Source: Acidimicrobiaceae bacterium
Lineage (GTDB): Bacteria > Actinomycetota > Acidimicrobiia > Acidimicrobiales > RAAP-2
Direction: 5' to 3'
Assembly: GCA_027315005.1 (NCBI GenBank)
Contig: DAHUZT010000064.1
Coordinates: 1-55,132 of the forward strand
Length of the DNA stretch: 55,132 bases
Part shown: positions 17,582-27,903 of the stretch, one piece after another
Layout: each line of letters opens with the position of its first letter
Numbering within the stretch: the stretch's first letter is position 1
The notes under the pieces: model-generated
Told to the model about the DNA's origin: nothing
What the model saw: only the letters and a program-made list of their open reading frames with translations
Database searches by the model: none
Program-made: the position numbers and the translations under genes

Positions 17582-18778
17582 CTATCCGAACAGTTTGGCG
17601 AGACGCGACATGCCCTCGACCAGATGATCATCCCCCAGGGCATAGGACATGCGGAAGTACCCCGGCGCACCGAACGCTTCGCCGGGCACCACCGCCACCT
17701 TGGCCTCGTCGATGGCCAGCTCCGCCAGCTCGGCACTGGTGGAGGGTCGTCGCCCGCGGAACTCGCGTCCGAGAAGGCCCGACACCGACGGAAACACGTA
17801 GAAGGCACCTTCGGGCTCGAGACAGTCCACCCCGACGATCTCATTGAGCATCGACGTGATGGTCTGTCGACGGCGGTCGAAGGCGGCGCGCATCTCCCCC
17901 ACGGCTCGGAGATCCCCCTCGACGGCGGCCAGAGCCGCCCGCTGGGAGATGTTGGCCACGTTAGAGGTCTCGTGTGACTGGAGATTGGATGCAGCGGCGA
18001 TCACGTCGGCCGGCCCGATCATCCAGCCAACACGCCAGCCGGTCATGGCGTACGTCTTCGCCACGCCGTTCACCACGACGCACCGGTCGGCAATGTCCGG
18101 CACCACCACCGGCATCGAGCAGTGCTCGGCCAAACCGTACACCAGGTGCTCGTAGATCTCGTCTGCCACCACCCACAGCCCCCGGCGCGCCGCCCACCGG
18201 CCGATCAGCTCGATGTCCCGACGGGGGTAGACCGCACCCGTCGGATTGGACGGCGAGACGAAGAGCAGCACCTTGGTACGGTGGGTCAACGCCTGGTCCA
18301 GCTGCTCGACCGTGGTCCGGAACCCACTCTCGACCCCGGTCGGCACGGCCACCGGAACCCCGCCGGCGAGCCGGATGGCTTCGGGATAGCTCGTCCAGTA
18401 CGGAGCGGGGACCAGCACCTCGTCGCCGGGGTCGCACAGCGTGGCGAAGGTGTTGGCGATGGCGTGCTTGCCACCATTGGTCACGAGCACCTGCGAAGCG
18501 GACACGCGGAGACCCGAGTCGCGCAGCGTCTTGGCGGCGATCGCCTCCTTGAGCTCGGGTAGACCAGACGTCGGTGTGTACTTGTGGTTCCTCGGATCGC
18601 GGCAAGCAGCCTCCGCGGCCGCCACGATGTGCTCGGGCGTCGGAAAGTCAGGCTCGCCGGCGCCGAATCCGATCACATCCTCCCCCTCCGCCCGCAGGGC
18701 CTTCGCCCGAGCATCGACGGCCAGGGTTGCCGACGGCGAGACGGCACCCACCCGGGAGGAGATCCGAGTCGCGGTCAC
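17582..18778 (-). CDS. aspC: Aspartate/aromatic aminotransferase, class I (AspC-like)
   Basis: PLP-dependent class I aminotransferase, probably aspartate-oxaloacetate. From the GTG start it has 398 residues. It shows [13 protein letters not shown], the [14 protein letters not shown] loop, [10 protein letters not shown] (binding the PLP phosphate side), [11 protein letters not shown], and the Schiff-base lysine Lys241 in [17 protein letters not shown]; a C-terminal FRMSYA carries the substrate-carboxylate Arg. The upstream frame stays open to an ATG inside serC, but the conserved domain starts just after this GTG. Substrate specificity is by family only. It sits between serA and divergent serC. 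Confidence 0.9.
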   Translation of the reverse strand: MTATRISSRVGAVSPSATLAVDARAKALRAEGEDVIGFGAGEPDFPTPEHIVAAAEAACRDPRNHKYTPTSGLPELKEAIAAKTLRDSGLRVSASQVLVTNGGKHAIANTFATLCDPGDEVLVPAPYWTSYPEAIRLAGGVPVAVPTGVESGFRTTVEQLDQALTHRTKVLLFVSPSNPTGAVYPRRDIELIGRWAARRGLWVVADEIYEHLVYGLAEHCSMPVVVPDIADRCVVVNGVAKTYAMTGWRVGWMIGPADVIAAASNLQSHETSNVANISQRAALAAVEGDLRAVGEMRAAFDRRRQTITSMLNEIVGVDCLEPEGAFYVFPSVSGLLGREFRGRRPSTSAELAELAIDEAKVAVVPGEAFGAPGYFRMSYALGDDHLVEGMSRLAKLFG

Positions 18779-18858
18779 GGGACCCGTGCCGAGGGGTCGT
18801 CCGAGCGGCGTGCCACGTGCATTCCCGCCCGGCTTTGGGTGAATCTCGGCATGGTGCC

Positions 18859-20016
18859 ATGATTCCATACGTGACGGACATCCCTGACATCGACATCCCC
18901 TCCCATATGCTCCCCGGGGACGGACGCTTCGGGTCCGGTCCCTCGAAGGTGCGGCCCGTAGCCGTCGAGGCGCTAGCTCGAGCCGCCGGCGGTTATCTCG
19001 GCACCAGCCACCGGCAGAGGACGGTCAAGTCGGTCGTGGAGAAGGTGCGCCGGGGATGGACCGAGCTGTTCGGATTGCCTGACGGCTACGAAGTGGTGTT
19101 GGGCAACGGTGGGACGACCTGCTTCTGGGACGCGGCGACGTTCTGCCTCATCGAGCACCGGAGCCAGCACCTGAGCTTCGGTGAGTTCTCGTCCAAGTTT
19201 GCGGCAGCAGCCGTCGCCGCGCCACACCTCTGCGAACCGGAGATCGTGAGCTCGGAAGTGGGCACCCACCCGACCGCCACCGCAAGGGAGGGTATCGACC
19301 TCTACGCCCTGACCCACAACGAGACGTCGACCGGCGTCATGATGCCGATCCGGCGACCGGAGGGAGCGGCGTTGCCCTCCGACGGAGGAGGCCTGGTGGC
19401 GGTGGACGCCACCTCCGGCGCCGGGGGCCTGCCGGTCGATCCCACCCAGTTCGACGCCTACTACTTCGCCCCCCAGAAGTGCTTCGCTTCCGACGGTGGG
19501 TTGTGGCTCGCCCTCCTCTCCCCGTCCGCCCAGGAGCGGATCGCCAGGATCGGCGCCTCGGACCGGTGGGTACCTGCGTTCCTCGACCTGTCGATCGCCC
19601 TCGAGAATTCGAAGCTGGACCAGACCTACAACACCCCTGCACTGGCCACCCTCTTCCTCCTCGACGACCAGCTCTCGTGGTTCAACGAAAACGGCGGCCT
19701 GCCCTTCTCCACCGGTCGTTGCGACCGGTCGGCCGAGATCCTGTACACCTGGGCGGAGGGCTCGGACTTCGCCACCCCGTTCGTGCGGAGGGAGCAAGAC
19801 CGTAGCCACGTCGTGGGGACCATCGATCTCGATGCATCGGTCGATGCCGCGACGGTCGCCGGGGTGCTGCGGGCGCATGGAATCGTCGACACCGAGCCGT
19901 ACCGGAAGCTGGGTCGCAATCAGCTGCGGATCGCCATGTTCCCCGCGGTCGAGCCCGACGACGTGGCCGCCCTGTGTGCCTGCATCAACCACGTGGTCGG
20001 GGCCCTGGCCTCCTGA
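18859..20016 (+). CDS. serC: Phosphoserine aminotransferase (mycobacterial type)
   Basis: Second step of serine synthesis (3-phosphohydroxypyruvate to phosphoserine); also used in pyridoxal-phosphate synthesis in some bacteria. The 385-residue protein has the [19 protein letters not shown] opening that marks the actinobacterial SerC group, [26 protein letters not shown], and the PLP Lys207 in [14 protein letters not shown]. The ATG lacks a clear ribosome binding site; a GTG 12 nt downstream (giving [12 protein letters not shown]) is an equally plausible start and may be leaderless. It is divergent from the aminotransferase gene across about 80 bp and converges with ilvC. Confidence 0.94.
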   Translation: MIPYVTDIPDIDIPSHMLPGDGRFGSGPSKVRPVAVEALARAAGGYLGTSHRQRTVKSVVEKVRRGWTELFGLPDGYEVVLGNGGTTCFWDAATFCLIEHRSQHLSFGEFSSKFAAAAVAAPHLCEPEIVSSEVGTHPTATAREGIDLYALTHNETSTGVMMPIRRPEGAALPSDGGGLVAVDATSGAGGLPVDPTQFDAYYFAPQKCFASDGGLWLALLSPSAQERIARIGASDRWVPAFLDLSIALENSKLDQTYNTPALATLFLLDDQLSWFNENGGLPFSTGRCDRSAEILYTWAEGSDFATPFVRREQDRSHVVGTIDLDASVDAATVAGVLRAHGIVDTEPYRKLGRNQLRIAMFPAVEPDDVAALCACINHVVGALAS

Positions 20017-20087
20017 AGCACCATCTTTCGACCCGATCGACATTCCGCCGGTCGGTGATCCCTGCATGCGGCTTCGGCCGGTCGCCA

Positions 20088-21113
20088 TCAGCCTCCTGAG
20101 ACGTCCTGGATCTTCTGTTTGCCCGCGGTGACGAAGGGCATCATCGACCGCAGCTCTGCTCCGACCGTCTCGATGGGGTGATCCAAACCGGCCTGTCGCA
20201 GGTCGGTGAACCTGGTGCGACCGCTGGCGTTCTCGGCGACCCACTCCTCGGCGAAGGATCCGTCACGGATCTCCTCCAGGATCCGACCCATTTCGCGGCG
20301 CACCGCCTGGTTGATCACCCGGGGACCTCGGGTCAGGTCGCCGTATTCGGCCGTGTCCGAGATCGAGAAGCGCATGCCGCTGATCCCCTGCTCGTACATG
20401 AGGTCGACGATCAGCTTGAGCTCGTGGAGGCATTCGAAGTACGCCGACTCCGGCTGGTAGCCGGCTCCCACCAAGGTCTCGTAGCCGGCCTGCACCAGGG
20501 CGGTCAGACCACCGCAGAGGACCACCTGCTCGCCGAAGAGATCGGTCTCGGTCTCCTCGGCAAAGGTGGTGTCGAGCACACCCGCTCGAGTCGCCCCGAT
20601 GGCATGGGCGTAGGACAGGGCCAGCTCGTGAGCCTTGCCCGACGGATCGGCAGCCACGGCGACCAGTGACGGGACACCTCCACCCTCGGTGTAGGTGCGG
20701 CGGACCAGGTGACCGGGCCCCTTGGGGGCGACCATGGCCACGTCCACCTCGGATGGCGGTTGGATCAGCCCGAACCGGATGTTGAACCCGTGGGCGAAGA
20801 GGATCGCATCGCCCGGGTTCAGGTGGGGAGCGATCTCCTCCTCGTACACCGCGGCCTGCTCGGTGTCGGGCAGGAGGATCATGACGACATCGGCCTCGGA
20901 GGTGGCTTCGGCGACCGAACGGACCCGGAGCCCGGCTTCCTCCGCCTTGTTCCGTGACTCCGAGCCATTTCGCAGGCCGACCCGTACGTCGACACCGCTC
21001 TCGGCCAGGTTGAGCGCGTGAGCGTGCCCCTGGGACCCGTAGCCGATGATCGCCACCTTGCGGTTCCCGATCAGGCTCGGGTCGGCGTCCTTCTCGTAGT
21101 ACAGCGTGGCCAT
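20088..21113 (-). CDS. ilvC: Ketol-acid reductoisomerase
   Basis: NADPH-dependent isomeroreductase, second common step of valine and isoleucine synthesis. The 341-residue class I enzyme has [36 protein letters not shown], and the Mg2+ ligands in [14 protein letters not shown] and [18 protein letters not shown]. The ATG lies 5 nt after the ilvN stop, with a GCAGG site inside the ilvN end. It is last in the ilvBNC unit and faces serC tail to tail across about 70 bp. Confidence 0.97.
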   Translation of the reverse strand: MATLYYEKDADPSLIGNRKVAIIGYGSQGHAHALNLAESGVDVRVGLRNGSESRNKAEEAGLRVRSVAEATSEADVVMILLPDTEQAAVYEEEIAPHLNPGDAILFAHGFNIRFGLIQPPSEVDVAMVAPKGPGHLVRRTYTEGGGVPSLVAVAADPSGKAHELALSYAHAIGATRAGVLDTTFAEETETDLFGEQVVLCGGLTALVQAGYETLVGAGYQPESAYFECLHELKLIVDLMYEQGISGMRFSISDTAEYGDLTRGPRVINQAVRREMGRILEEIRDGSFAEEWVAENASGRTRFTDLRQAGLDHPIETVGAELRSMMPFVTAGKQKIQDVSGG

Positions 21114-21118
21114 CGCGT

Positions 21119-21688
21119 TCAACCTGCCCTTTCCGTGTCCTGCCCGAAGGCGTTTCGTCCGTCGCCGGCCTGGCCGCCATGCGCGGACCGGTCCAGCTTA
21201 GGCAGCGCCACCCGGCCGGTCCGCTGGAGGTCCACGATGCCATAGGTTCGGATCAGGTCCTCGAAGTCGTCGAGCTTCACCGGCGCTCCTTCGAGGGCAA
21301 CGGTCAGCCGATCGTGGCCCACGTCAACGATCTTGCCCTCGAACACCCCGACCAGCTGGATGATCTGACCCCGGGAACCCTGAGCGGCTTCGACGGTGGC
21401 CATCAACAGCTCCCGCTCTCGGGCCGAGGACGGATCGAGCTCGGTGATCGACACCACCGGAACCAGCTTGTCCAGCTGCTTGATGATCTGGTCGAGTGGG
21501 ACCGACTCGACGTCCACCACGATGGTGATCCGGCTGAATCGTTCGTCGTCGGACGGGGCGACAGCCAGGCTGAAGATGTTGAAGCCGCGCCGTGAGAACA
21601 GCCCGGCCACCCTGGCCAGCACCCCGGCTTTGTTCTCCACCAGGACGGTCAACGTGTGATGGCGCTTGTCGGCGCCGTACACGCTCAT
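21119..21688 (-). CDS. ilvN: Acetolactate synthase small (regulatory) subunit
   Basis: Regulatory subunit that confers valine feedback inhibition on IlvB. It has 189 residues with an N-terminal ACT domain ([20 protein letters not shown], about 10-29, then [15 protein letters not shown]) and the ALS C-terminal domain (about 85-165). The final 25 residues are a polar extension. The ATG overlaps the ilvB stop as ATGA, ensuring stoichiometric translation. Confidence 0.96.
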   Translation of the reverse strand: MSVYGADKRHHTLTVLVENKAGVLARVAGLFSRRGFNIFSLAVAPSDDERFSRITIVVDVESVPLDQIIKQLDKLVPVVSITELDPSSARERELLMATVEAAQGSRGQIIQLVGVFEGKIVDVGHDRLTVALEGAPVKLDDFEDLIRTYGIVDLQRTGRVALPKLDRSAHGGQAGDGRNAFGQDTERAG

Positions 21689-23508
21689 CGAACCCCTCCC
21701 CCGTGGAGCGAGGGGTCCACCACGATGTTGTCGTTGGAGTCTCCGGCGGCCACCATCGGATAGACCTTCTCTGCGGCATCGGTCCGGAAGTCGATGACCA
21801 CCGGGCGGTCGTCGATGTCGTTGGCCTTGTCGATGACCGAAGCCACCTCCTCGGCGGACTCCACCCGCAAGCCCACGCACCCCATGGCCTCGGCCCATCC
21901 CACGTAGTCGGGAAGATCGGGCGAGAGGTACACCTCGGAGTAGCGCTCGTCATAGAACATCTCCTGCCATTGACGCACCATGCCCAGGTAGGCGTTGTTG
22001 AGGATGGCGATCTTGACCGGGATGCGCTCGGAGCTGGCGGTGACCAGCTCCTGGGCGGTCATCTGGAAGCAGCCGTCTCCGTCGACCGCCCACACCATCC
22101 GATCTGGCCGACCCACCTTGGCCCCGATCGCGGCGGGCACGGCGAAGCCCATTGTGCCCAGACCTCCCGAGTTGACCCAGGTGTAGGGGTGGTCGAACCG
22201 CCACCACTGCGAAGCGAACATCTGGTGCTGGCCCACTCCGGAAGCCACGATGGTGTCTTCAGGGGAGGCCTCGCGCAGGGTCTCGAGCACGAACTGGGGC
22301 TTGAGCGCCCCCACCCCCGGCTGCTGGTCGTAGACGAGGGGATAGCGCCGCTGCCACTCGCTGAGCTGGCTGCGCCACGGGACGAGCTGCCGACGCGGGT
22401 ACGCGGAGGCCATGGTGCCCGGCGCTGCCGATCCGCCCGGCGCTGCGTCGCTCGGTGCACCGCCGCGTGCGACCCGGGTGGCGTCGCTATGGGCCAATCC
22501 CAGGTCCGACAGGGCTTGGAGCAGCCCGTCGATGACCAGGCGGCAGTCACCGCTGATGGCCACGTCGGCCCGACGCACCTTGTTGAGCTCTGCAGGATCG
22601 ATGTCCACGTGGATGATCTTGGCCTCAGGGGCAAAGGCGTCCAATCTGCCGGTCACCCGGTCGTCGAAGCGACTGCCGAGGGCACACAAGAGATCTGAGC
22701 GCTGCATGGCGGTGACCGCCGTGTAGTTGCCGTGCATGCCGGGCATGCCCAGGCACAGTGGATGTGAATCGGGGAAGGAGCCCCGGGCCATCAGGGTGGT
22801 GACAACAGGGATGCCCGTCCTCTCGGCCAGCTCCAGAAGCGAATCGGAGGCACGGGACTTCAGGATTCCTCCCCCGGCGTAGAGCAGCGGGCGGGTCGCG
22901 TGGAGCAGGAGCTCGGCCGCCTGACGCACGAGCTGCGGGTCGCCCACGCTCACGGGGTGGTACCCCGGCAGATCGAGATCCGAGGGGTCTGGCCAGTACC
23001 AGTCCATGGCGGCATTGGCGACGTCCTTGGGGATGTCGATGAGGACCGGGCCAGGCCGTCCGGTGGTCGCCACATGAAAGGCCTCGGCCACCACCCGTGG
23101 GATGTCCCTCACGTCGGTGATCAACCAATTGTGTTTGGTGATCCCCATGGTGATACCGGTGATATCGCTCTCTTGGAATGCGTCGGTCCCGATGGACGAG
23201 GTCGCGACCTGGCCGGTCACCACCACCAGGGGGATCGAGTCCATGTAGGCGTCGGCCAGCGGGGTGACCACGTTGGTCGCCCCTGGGCCGCTCGTGACCA
23301 TGGCCACACCGGGACGCCCGGTCACCTGGGCATACCCTTCGGCCATATGACCGGCGCCCTGTTCATGGCGCACCAGGATGTGCCGGATCGAGGAATCGAT
23401 GATCGGGTCGTACACCGGAAGGATCGCTCCTCCGGGCAGGCCGAACATCACCTCCACCTGCTCCATCTCCAAGCTCTTGATCAGTGCCTGTGCTCCGGTG
23501 AGTTGCAT
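21685..23508 (-). CDS. ilvB: Acetolactate synthase large (catalytic) subunit
   Basis: ThDP- and FAD-dependent enzyme forming acetolactate and acetohydroxybutyrate. The 607-residue protein has the catalytic Glu49 in [15 protein letters not shown], the FAD/quinone-binding middle domain, and the ThDP/Mg motif [15 protein letters not shown] ending in [12 protein letters not shown] somewhat Ala/Gly/Pro-rich insert (about 345-375, between middle and C-terminal domains) is longer than usual. GGGAG lies 8 nt upstream of the ATG. Expression is expected to be controlled by the attenuator immediately upstream. Confidence 0.97.
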   Translation of the reverse strand: MQLTGAQALIKSLEMEQVEVMFGLPGGAILPVYDPIIDSSIRHILVRHEQGAGHMAEGYAQVTGRPGVAMVTSGPGATNVVTPLADAYMDSIPLVVVTGQVATSSIGTDAFQESDITGITMGITKHNWLITDVRDIPRVVAEAFHVATTGRPGPVLIDIPKDVANAAMDWYWPDPSDLDLPGYHPVSVGDPQLVRQAAELLLHATRPLLYAGGGILKSRASDSLLELAERTGIPVVTTLMARGSFPDSHPLCLGMPGMHGNYTAVTAMQRSDLLCALGSRFDDRVTGRLDAFAPEAKIIHVDIDPAELNKVRRADVAISGDCRLVIDGLLQALSDLGLAHSDATRVARGGAPSDAAPGGSAAPGTMASAYPRRQLVPWRSQLSEWQRRYPLVYDQQPGVGALKPQFVLETLREASPEDTIVASGVGQHQMFASQWWRFDHPYTWVNSGGLGTMGFAVPAAIGAKVGRPDRMVWAVDGDGCFQMTAQELVTASSERIPVKIAILNNAYLGMVRQWQEMFYDERYSEVYLSPDLPDYVGWAEAMGCVGLRVESAEEVASVIDKANDIDDRPVVIDFRTDAAEKVYPMVAAGDSNDNIVVDPSLHGGGVR

Positions 23509-23522
23509 CGGTTGCTCCCTTG

Positions 23523-23591
23523 TCGGCTGGGGTTGTGTGGCGTGGTCGGCTGGGGTCGTGTGGCGTGGTCGGCTGGGCTCGTGTGGCGTGG
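23523..23591. repeat. Three 23-bp tandem repeats in the ilvB leader
   Basis: Three near-perfect 23-bp copies (differing at one or two positions; core GTGTGGCGTGGTCGGCTG on plus), followed by a partial copy TCGGCC. They lie between the attenuator terminator and the ilvB ribosome binding site, so they are transcribed into the leader of the read-through mRNA only. As RNA on the minus strand the units are C/A-rich and probably unstructured. Confidence 0.9.
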
Positions 23592-23635
23592 TCGGCCCGT
23601 TCGGTCCGGTCCGGCACTACCGGGACCCGTGCCGG

Positions 23636-23667
23636 GAAACGAAAACGACCTCCCGTCGGGGAGGTCG
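23636..23667 (-). terminator. Intrinsic terminator of the ilvB attenuator
   Basis: On the minus strand CGACCTCCC, loop CGAC, GGGAGGTCG form a perfect 9-bp stem with a 4-nt loop, followed directly by TTTTCGTTT. It lies 34 nt downstream of the leader-peptide stop and about 125 nt before ilvB, so it fits the attenuator role. I could not assign the competing antiterminator stem with confidence. Confidence 0.85.
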
Positions 23668-23700
23668 GTCGGGCGCACACGGCGAGGGGCGTCGCGCGCG

Positions 23701-23751
23701 CTACAAGATGCGTACCTGGGTGACGAGGACGGACACGCTGGAAGATGCCAC
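23701..23751 (-). CDS. ilvB leader peptide (attenuation sensor)
   Basis: A 16-codon ORF starting at GTG and ending at TAG reads MASSSVSVLVTQVRIL. Seven of the last eleven residues are Val, Leu or Ile, the end products of the pathway it precedes, as in classical ilv attenuators. The GTG lies six bases after the -10 hexamer, so the mRNA is probably leaderless and begins with the start codon. Ribosome stalling at these codons when charged tRNAs are scarce should prevent formation of the downstream terminator. Leader-peptide attenuation of ilvB is known in other actinobacteria; this particular peptide I do not recognise. Confidence 0.85.
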   Translation of the reverse strand: MASSSVSVLVTQVRIL

Positions 23752-23757
23752 GGGCCC

Positions 23758-23787
23758 ATTGTGCCACGTTCTATCCGACGGAAACAA
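23758..23787 (-). promoter_or_regulatory. Promoter of the ilvB attenuator transcript
   Basis: TTGTTT as -35 and CACAAT as -10, separated by 18 bp, on the minus strand between the ilvD stop and the leader peptide. The -35 ends about a dozen bases after the ilvD coding region. Expected initiation is at the leader-peptide GTG. Confidence 0.7.
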
Positions 23788-23798
23788 GCGCCCCGGTC

Positions 23799-25514
23799 TC
23801 AGGGTTCGGTCACCGCACCGCGTTCGGCCCCGGTCACCAGACGGGCGTACTTTGCCAGTGCGCCGGTCGTGTACCGGGGGCTGGGATGCTTGAGCTGTCT
23901 GCGCCGACGATCGAGCTCGGCCTCGTCCACCCGGAGATCGATGGTGTGGCCGATCACGTCGACCTCGATGCGGTCTCCATCGGCGACCAGGGCGATCGGT
24001 CCACCGTCGACCGCCTCGGGCGCCACGTGCCCGATACAGAATCCGTGGGTACCACCCGAGAACCGGCCGTCGGTCACGAGGGCGCAGTCTCCACCCCGGC
24101 CCGCCCCCTTCATGGCACCGGTGACAGCCAACATCTCCCGCATGCCCGGGCCGCCCTTCGGTCCCTCGTAACGGATGACCACCACCGTGCCCGGTTCGAT
24201 GGCTCCGGCCAGGATCGCCTCCATGGCCCGCTCCTCACCGTCGAACACCCGAGCCCTCCCAGCGAATTTCAGCTGATCGATGCCGGCCACCTTCACCACG
24301 GCGCCAGAAGGTGCGAGCGAGCCGGTGAGCACGACGATCCCGCCCTCTTTGTGGATGGGCTTTCCCACCTCGTGCACCACGTCGCCGTCGGGAGCCGGCA
24401 CCTCCATCGCCGCCAGGTTGTCAGCCACCGTCCGACCGGTCACGGTGAGACAGTCGCCGTGTAGCAAGCCCGAGTCGAGCAGCTCCTTCATCACCACGGG
24501 GACACCGCCTATCCGGTCCAGGTCGGACATGTGGTACTTCCCATGGGGCTTGGTGTCGGCCAGGTGGGGAACCCTCGTGGCGATCCTGTTGAAGTCCTCG
24601 AGGTCGAGGTCCACCCGCGCCTCGTGGGCGATGGCCAGGAGATGGAGGACTGCGTTGGTCGACCCACCGAGGGCGTTGGTGACCGCGATGGCGTTCTCGA
24701 ATGCCTGCTTGGTCAGGATATGACGGGGCCGGACACCGTTTCGAAGGAGCTCGACGACGGCCCGGCCCGACTCGAAGGAGCAATCGTCCCGGCGGCGGTC
24801 GACGGCGGGAGGGGAAGCGCTGCCGGGCAGGGCCATACCGAGGGCCTCGGCAACCGAGGCCATGGTGTTGGCTGTGAACATACCGGCACACGAACCTTCC
24901 GTCGGGCAGGCGTTGTGCTCGATCAGGCTGAGTTCTTCGTCGCTGAGGGCGTCCACCGCGTGGGCGCCCACCGCCTCGAACACCGAGGTGATGTCGAGGG
25001 CCCGGTCGCGTAGCCGACCAGGCAGGATCGATCCGGCGTAGACGAACACTGTCGGAAGATTGAGGCGGGCTGCCGCCATCAACATCCCCGGAAGCGACTT
25101 GTCGCATCCGGCGAGCGTGACCAGTCCGTCGAACCGCTCCGCGTGCATCATCGTCTCGACCGAATCGGCGATGATCTCGCGGCTCACCAGGGATGCCCGC
25201 ATTCCCTCGTGACCCATCGAGATCCCGTCGGACACGGCGATCGTGACGAATTCGAGAGGAAAGCCACCGGCTCTCCGGACCCCGTCCTTCGCCCTCTGGG
25301 CCAGACGGGCGAGGGGCAGGTTGCACGGGGTGACCTCGTTCCACGAGGAGGCCACACCGATCTGTGGCTTGTCCCAGTCGTCGTCGGTCATGCCCACTGC
25401 CCGCAGCATGGCCCTGGCCGGGGCACGAGTCGGACCGTCGGTCACCTCGGTGCTTCGTGGCTTGATGCCGATCAGTGGTTCCTCGGCTGCATCGGTGTGG
25501 GTGGTCTCGGACAT
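23799..25514 (-). CDS. ilvD: Dihydroxy-acid dehydratase
   Basis: Iron-sulfur dehydratase, third common step of valine and isoleucine synthesis. The 571-residue protein has the cluster ligands Cys64 ([11 protein letters not shown]), Cys137 ([10 protein letters not shown]) and Cys209 ([16 protein letters not shown]), plus [19 protein letters not shown] near the C terminus; three Cys indicate the 2Fe-2S type. The frame continues far upstream, but the ATG chosen is six bases after TACGAT and begins the recognisable protein, so transcription is probably leaderless. It precedes ilvB on the same strand but has its own promoter and is separated from it by the attenuator promoter. Confidence 0.96.
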   Translation of the reverse strand: MSETTHTDAAEEPLIGIKPRSTEVTDGPTRAPARAMLRAVGMTDDDWDKPQIGVASSWNEVTPCNLPLARLAQRAKDGVRRAGGFPLEFVTIAVSDGISMGHEGMRASLVSREIIADSVETMMHAERFDGLVTLAGCDKSLPGMLMAAARLNLPTVFVYAGSILPGRLRDRALDITSVFEAVGAHAVDALSDEELSLIEHNACPTEGSCAGMFTANTMASVAEALGMALPGSASPPAVDRRRDDCSFESGRAVVELLRNGVRPRHILTKQAFENAIAVTNALGGSTNAVLHLLAIAHEARVDLDLEDFNRIATRVPHLADTKPHGKYHMSDLDRIGGVPVVMKELLDSGLLHGDCLTVTGRTVADNLAAMEVPAPDGDVVHEVGKPIHKEGGIVVLTGSLAPSGAVVKVAGIDQLKFAGRARVFDGEERAMEAILAGAIEPGTVVVIRYEGPKGGPGMREMLAVTGAMKGAGRGGDCALVTDGRFSGGTHGFCIGHVAPEAVDGGPIALVADGDRIEVDVIGHTIDLRVDEAELDRRRRQLKHPSPRYTTGALAKYARLVTGAERGAVTEP

Positions 25515-25526
25515 CGCCGTATCGTA
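25515..25526 (-). promoter_or_regulatory. Leaderless-type -10 element for ilvD
   Basis: TACGAT, six bases (ACGGCG), then the ilvD ATG on the minus strand. No Shine-Dalgarno motif is present. The gap to the divergent dehalogenase gene is about 280 bp and also contains TACGGT and ATATATGAC near 25630-25648, possible plus-strand promoter elements. Confidence 0.6.
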
Positions 25527-25793
25527 CGACTCCACAAGAGCGCTGACCCACGGCACCGGGTGATCCGGTGACGAACGGCCTCCACGGACCCGGTCGCCCG
25601 ACCCTCGGCGCCCGGTCGGGCACCCTGCTACGGTGACCGCATATATGACAGGTAGGGTGCCAATAGATCGGTGACCGGTCTGCGTCCGAGGCTTCTCGGT
25701 CACCTGACCTGCATGACCCGATGGCGCAGGTGGCGGCGCGGCCGAGCACCGCTGCGAGCGGGCAGAACGGCGAGCAGAACGAGAGGTGACCCA

Positions 25794-26702
25794 ATGGATG
25801 TGCTCCGGACTCCCGATGAGCGGTTCGCGAACTTGCCCGACTTCCCCTTCGCACCGCACTATGCCGACGTGGCGGACCAGGAGGGCGGCACACTGCGCGT
25901 CCACTATCTGGACGAGGGACCCGCCGAGGGCCCGGTCGTCCTGCTGCTCCACGGCGAGCCCTCGTGGAGCTTTCTCTACCGTCACATGATCCCGGTCCTG
26001 GTCGGGGACGGATTGAGGGCGATCGCGCCCGACCTGGTCGGCTTCGGTCGATCGGACAAGCCGACGCCTCGAGCCGAGTACACCTTCGCCCGGCACGTCG
26101 AGTGGATGCGGTCCTTGCTGTTCGAACGACTCGAGCTGTCCGGTGTGACACTCGTCTGCCAGGACTGGGGCGGCCTCATCGGGTTGCGCCTGGTGGCCGA
26201 GCACGGTGAACGGTTCGCCCGGGTGGTGGCGGCCAACACGTACCTGCCGACCGGGGACTCCCCTCCAGGTGAGGCATTCATGACCTGGCTCCGCTTCTCG
26301 CAGGAAGTCGAGTCCTTCCCCACTGGCGTGATCGTCAACTCAGGTTGCGTGACCGACCTGAGCAACGCGGTGATCGCCGCCTACGACGCCCCCTTTCCCG
26401 ACCAGCGCTACACCGAAGGAGCCCGGCAGTTCCCGACGTTGGTGCCCATCTCACCGGACGACCCGGCGGCGGCGGCGAACCGCCGGGCGTGGAACGCGCT
26501 GGCGGCATTCGACAAGCCGTTCCTCACCGCGTTCAGCGACCAGGACCCGATCACCGCCGGCTCCGATGCCCGCCTGAAACGCCGGATCCCGGGGGCCGCC
26601 GGACAGCCCCACACCACGATCACCGGCGCAGGGCATTTCCTCCAGGAGGACAAGGGCCGCGAACTGGCCCAAGTGGTCGTCGACTTCGTCCGGAGCACCT
26701 GA
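25794..26702 (+). CDS. Haloalkane dehalogenase (HLD-I type alpha/beta hydrolase)
   Basis: Alpha/beta hydrolase that cleaves carbon-halogen bonds in haloalkanes. Signature residues match the DhlA/HLD-I group: [12 protein letters not shown] (oxyanion side, Glu55), nucleophile Asp124 followed by halide-binding Trp125 in [11 protein letters not shown], catalytic acid in FSDQDPIT (Asp249 or Asp251), and His281 in GAGHFLQED. The 302-residue length is normal. GAGAGGTG lies 6-7 nt before the ATG, which rejects the longer open frame. Natural substrate unknown; such genes are frequent in mycobacteria and aquatic actinobacteria. It is followed after 44 nt by a DUF2237 gene on the same strand. Confidence 0.88.
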   Translation: MDVLRTPDERFANLPDFPFAPHYADVADQEGGTLRVHYLDEGPAEGPVVLLLHGEPSWSFLYRHMIPVLVGDGLRAIAPDLVGFGRSDKPTPRAEYTFARHVEWMRSLLFERLELSGVTLVCQDWGGLIGLRLVAEHGERFARVVAANTYLPTGDSPPGEAFMTWLRFSQEVESFPTGVIVNSGCVTDLSNAVIAAYDAPFPDQRYTEGARQFPTLVPISPDDPAAAANRRAWNALAAFDKPFLTAFSDQDPITAGSDARLKRRIPGAAGQPHTTITGAGHFLQEDKGRELAQVVVDFVRST

Positions 26703-26746
26703 GCCCTCCTTCCGTTCAGAGCCCGATCCGGAAGGACCCCGATGGG

Positions 26747-27154
26747 ATGGGCGATACTGATGTGGTGGATCGGAACGTGCTCGGAGAAGCGCTCGAGGCG
26801 TGCAGCGACGACCCGGTGACCGGGTTCTTCCGGGACGGCTGCTGCAACACCGGACCCGAGGACCTGGGGAGTCATACCATCTGCGCGGTGGTCACAGCCG
26901 AATTCCTGGCCCATCAGCGCTCGATCGGTAATGACCTGGTGACTCCGGTACCTGAGTACCGGTTCCCCGGCCTCACTCCCGGAGACCGCTGGTGCGTCAC
27001 TGCCTTCAACTGGCTTCGGGCACATCGGGACGGTGCCGCCTGCTACGTCGTGCTGGCCTCCACCCACGAACGAGCCCTCGACATCGTGCCCCTCGACATC
27101 TTGCGCGAGCACGCAGTGGACATCCCGGCCGGGCCCGAAGGCCTCGACGGGTGA
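26747..27154 (+). CDS. DUF2237 family protein
   Basis: A 135-residue soluble protein with the strongly conserved DUF2237 core: NVLGEALEACSDDPVTGFFRDGCCNTGPED (in part), LGSHTICAVVTAEFLAHQR, FPGLTPGDRWCVTAFNW and ALDIVPLDILREHAVD. Several Cys occur, including a Cys-Cys pair in DGCCNTG. AAGGA lies about 10 nt before the ATG. Function of the family is unknown to me. It converges with the ParA-type gene, leaving five bases between stops. Confidence 0.85.
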   Translation: MGDTDVVDRNVLGEALEACSDDPVTGFFRDGCCNTGPEDLGSHTICAVVTAEFLAHQRSIGNDLVTPVPEYRFPGLTPGDRWCVTAFNWLRAHRDGAACYVVLASTHERALDIVPLDILREHAVDIPAGPEGLDG

Positions 27155-27159
27155 TTCGA

Positions 27160-27741
27160 TCAGCGGGCCCGGCGCCGGAGCGCCTTCCTCAGCACGTCGG
27201 CGTAGAGGCTCAGCCCCTCACGATAGAGCCGGCTTTCGGGTCCCGAGGCGATACCGACCCGTTCGGGGATGATCCCCCAGATCGGCACCTTGGCCTGGGA
27301 CCACCATTGGACGGTCTCGTCCAGATCGTTGGTACCCAACCGTGCCGCCGTGATGACCAGGCCGCGGGGCGTGGCGCTTCCGAGCATTTCGAGCGTTGCG
27401 TCCACCCGGGTGAACTCGACCCCGCCGGCGCGGGTGGGTATGACCACGGCGTCAGCCCGATCCAGTGCCCCCCGCACGATCCGCTCGTCTCCCGGCGGCG
27501 TGTCCACCACCACCAGCCCGTCGCCAACCATGTTCCGGGCGACCGTGCGTTCCGAGGGGGCTTCGACCAGGTCCACCCCCGCGACCGGCCGAGCTTCGAA
27601 CCATTCGGCCGACGAGGCCTGGCGGTCGGCATCGACGAGGGTCACCGGTTCCCAGCCTCGCTCGGCTCCGGCAGCAGCCAGGTACATGGCGGTGGTCGTC
27701 TTTCCCACTCCACCCTTGACGTTACTGACCACGATGTTCAC
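27160..27741 (-). CDS. Small ParA/MinD-type P-loop ATPase, orphan
   Basis: A 193-residue ParA-superfamily ATPase. The deviant Walker A is NVKGGVGKTTTAMYLA with the signature Lys9 and Lys14; Walker A' is TLVDADRQASSAEWF and Walker B is GLVVVDTPPGD. It has no N-terminal helix-turn-helix, so it belongs with the short chromosomal or McdA-like/orphan ParAs. No ParB-like or cargo gene lies beside it, so its cargo is unknown. The start is GTG with a GGGGGACAG stretch just upstream. Confidence 0.88.
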   Translation of the reverse strand: MNIVVSNVKGGVGKTTTAMYLAAAGAERGWEPVTLVDADRQASSAEWFEARPVAGVDLVEAPSERTVARNMVGDGLVVVDTPPGDERIVRGALDRADAVVIPTRAGGVEFTRVDATLEMLGSATPRGLVITAARLGTNDLDETVQWWSQAKVPIWGIIPERVGIASGPESRLYREGLSLYADVLRKALRRRAR

Positions 27742-27903
27742 GTCTGTCCCCCACGATCCGGTGCCGGTGCCCGTGCCGGCGCGAGCTGTGCCCCGATGAC
27801 GTTAGCTTTTCGCCGCGCTGCGATCACCTGGCACGGTTGCGTGAGCCCGGCGCGGTTCGGTGAGCCTGGCACCGACCACGGTGGACCTGATCGGATGATC
27901 CGC

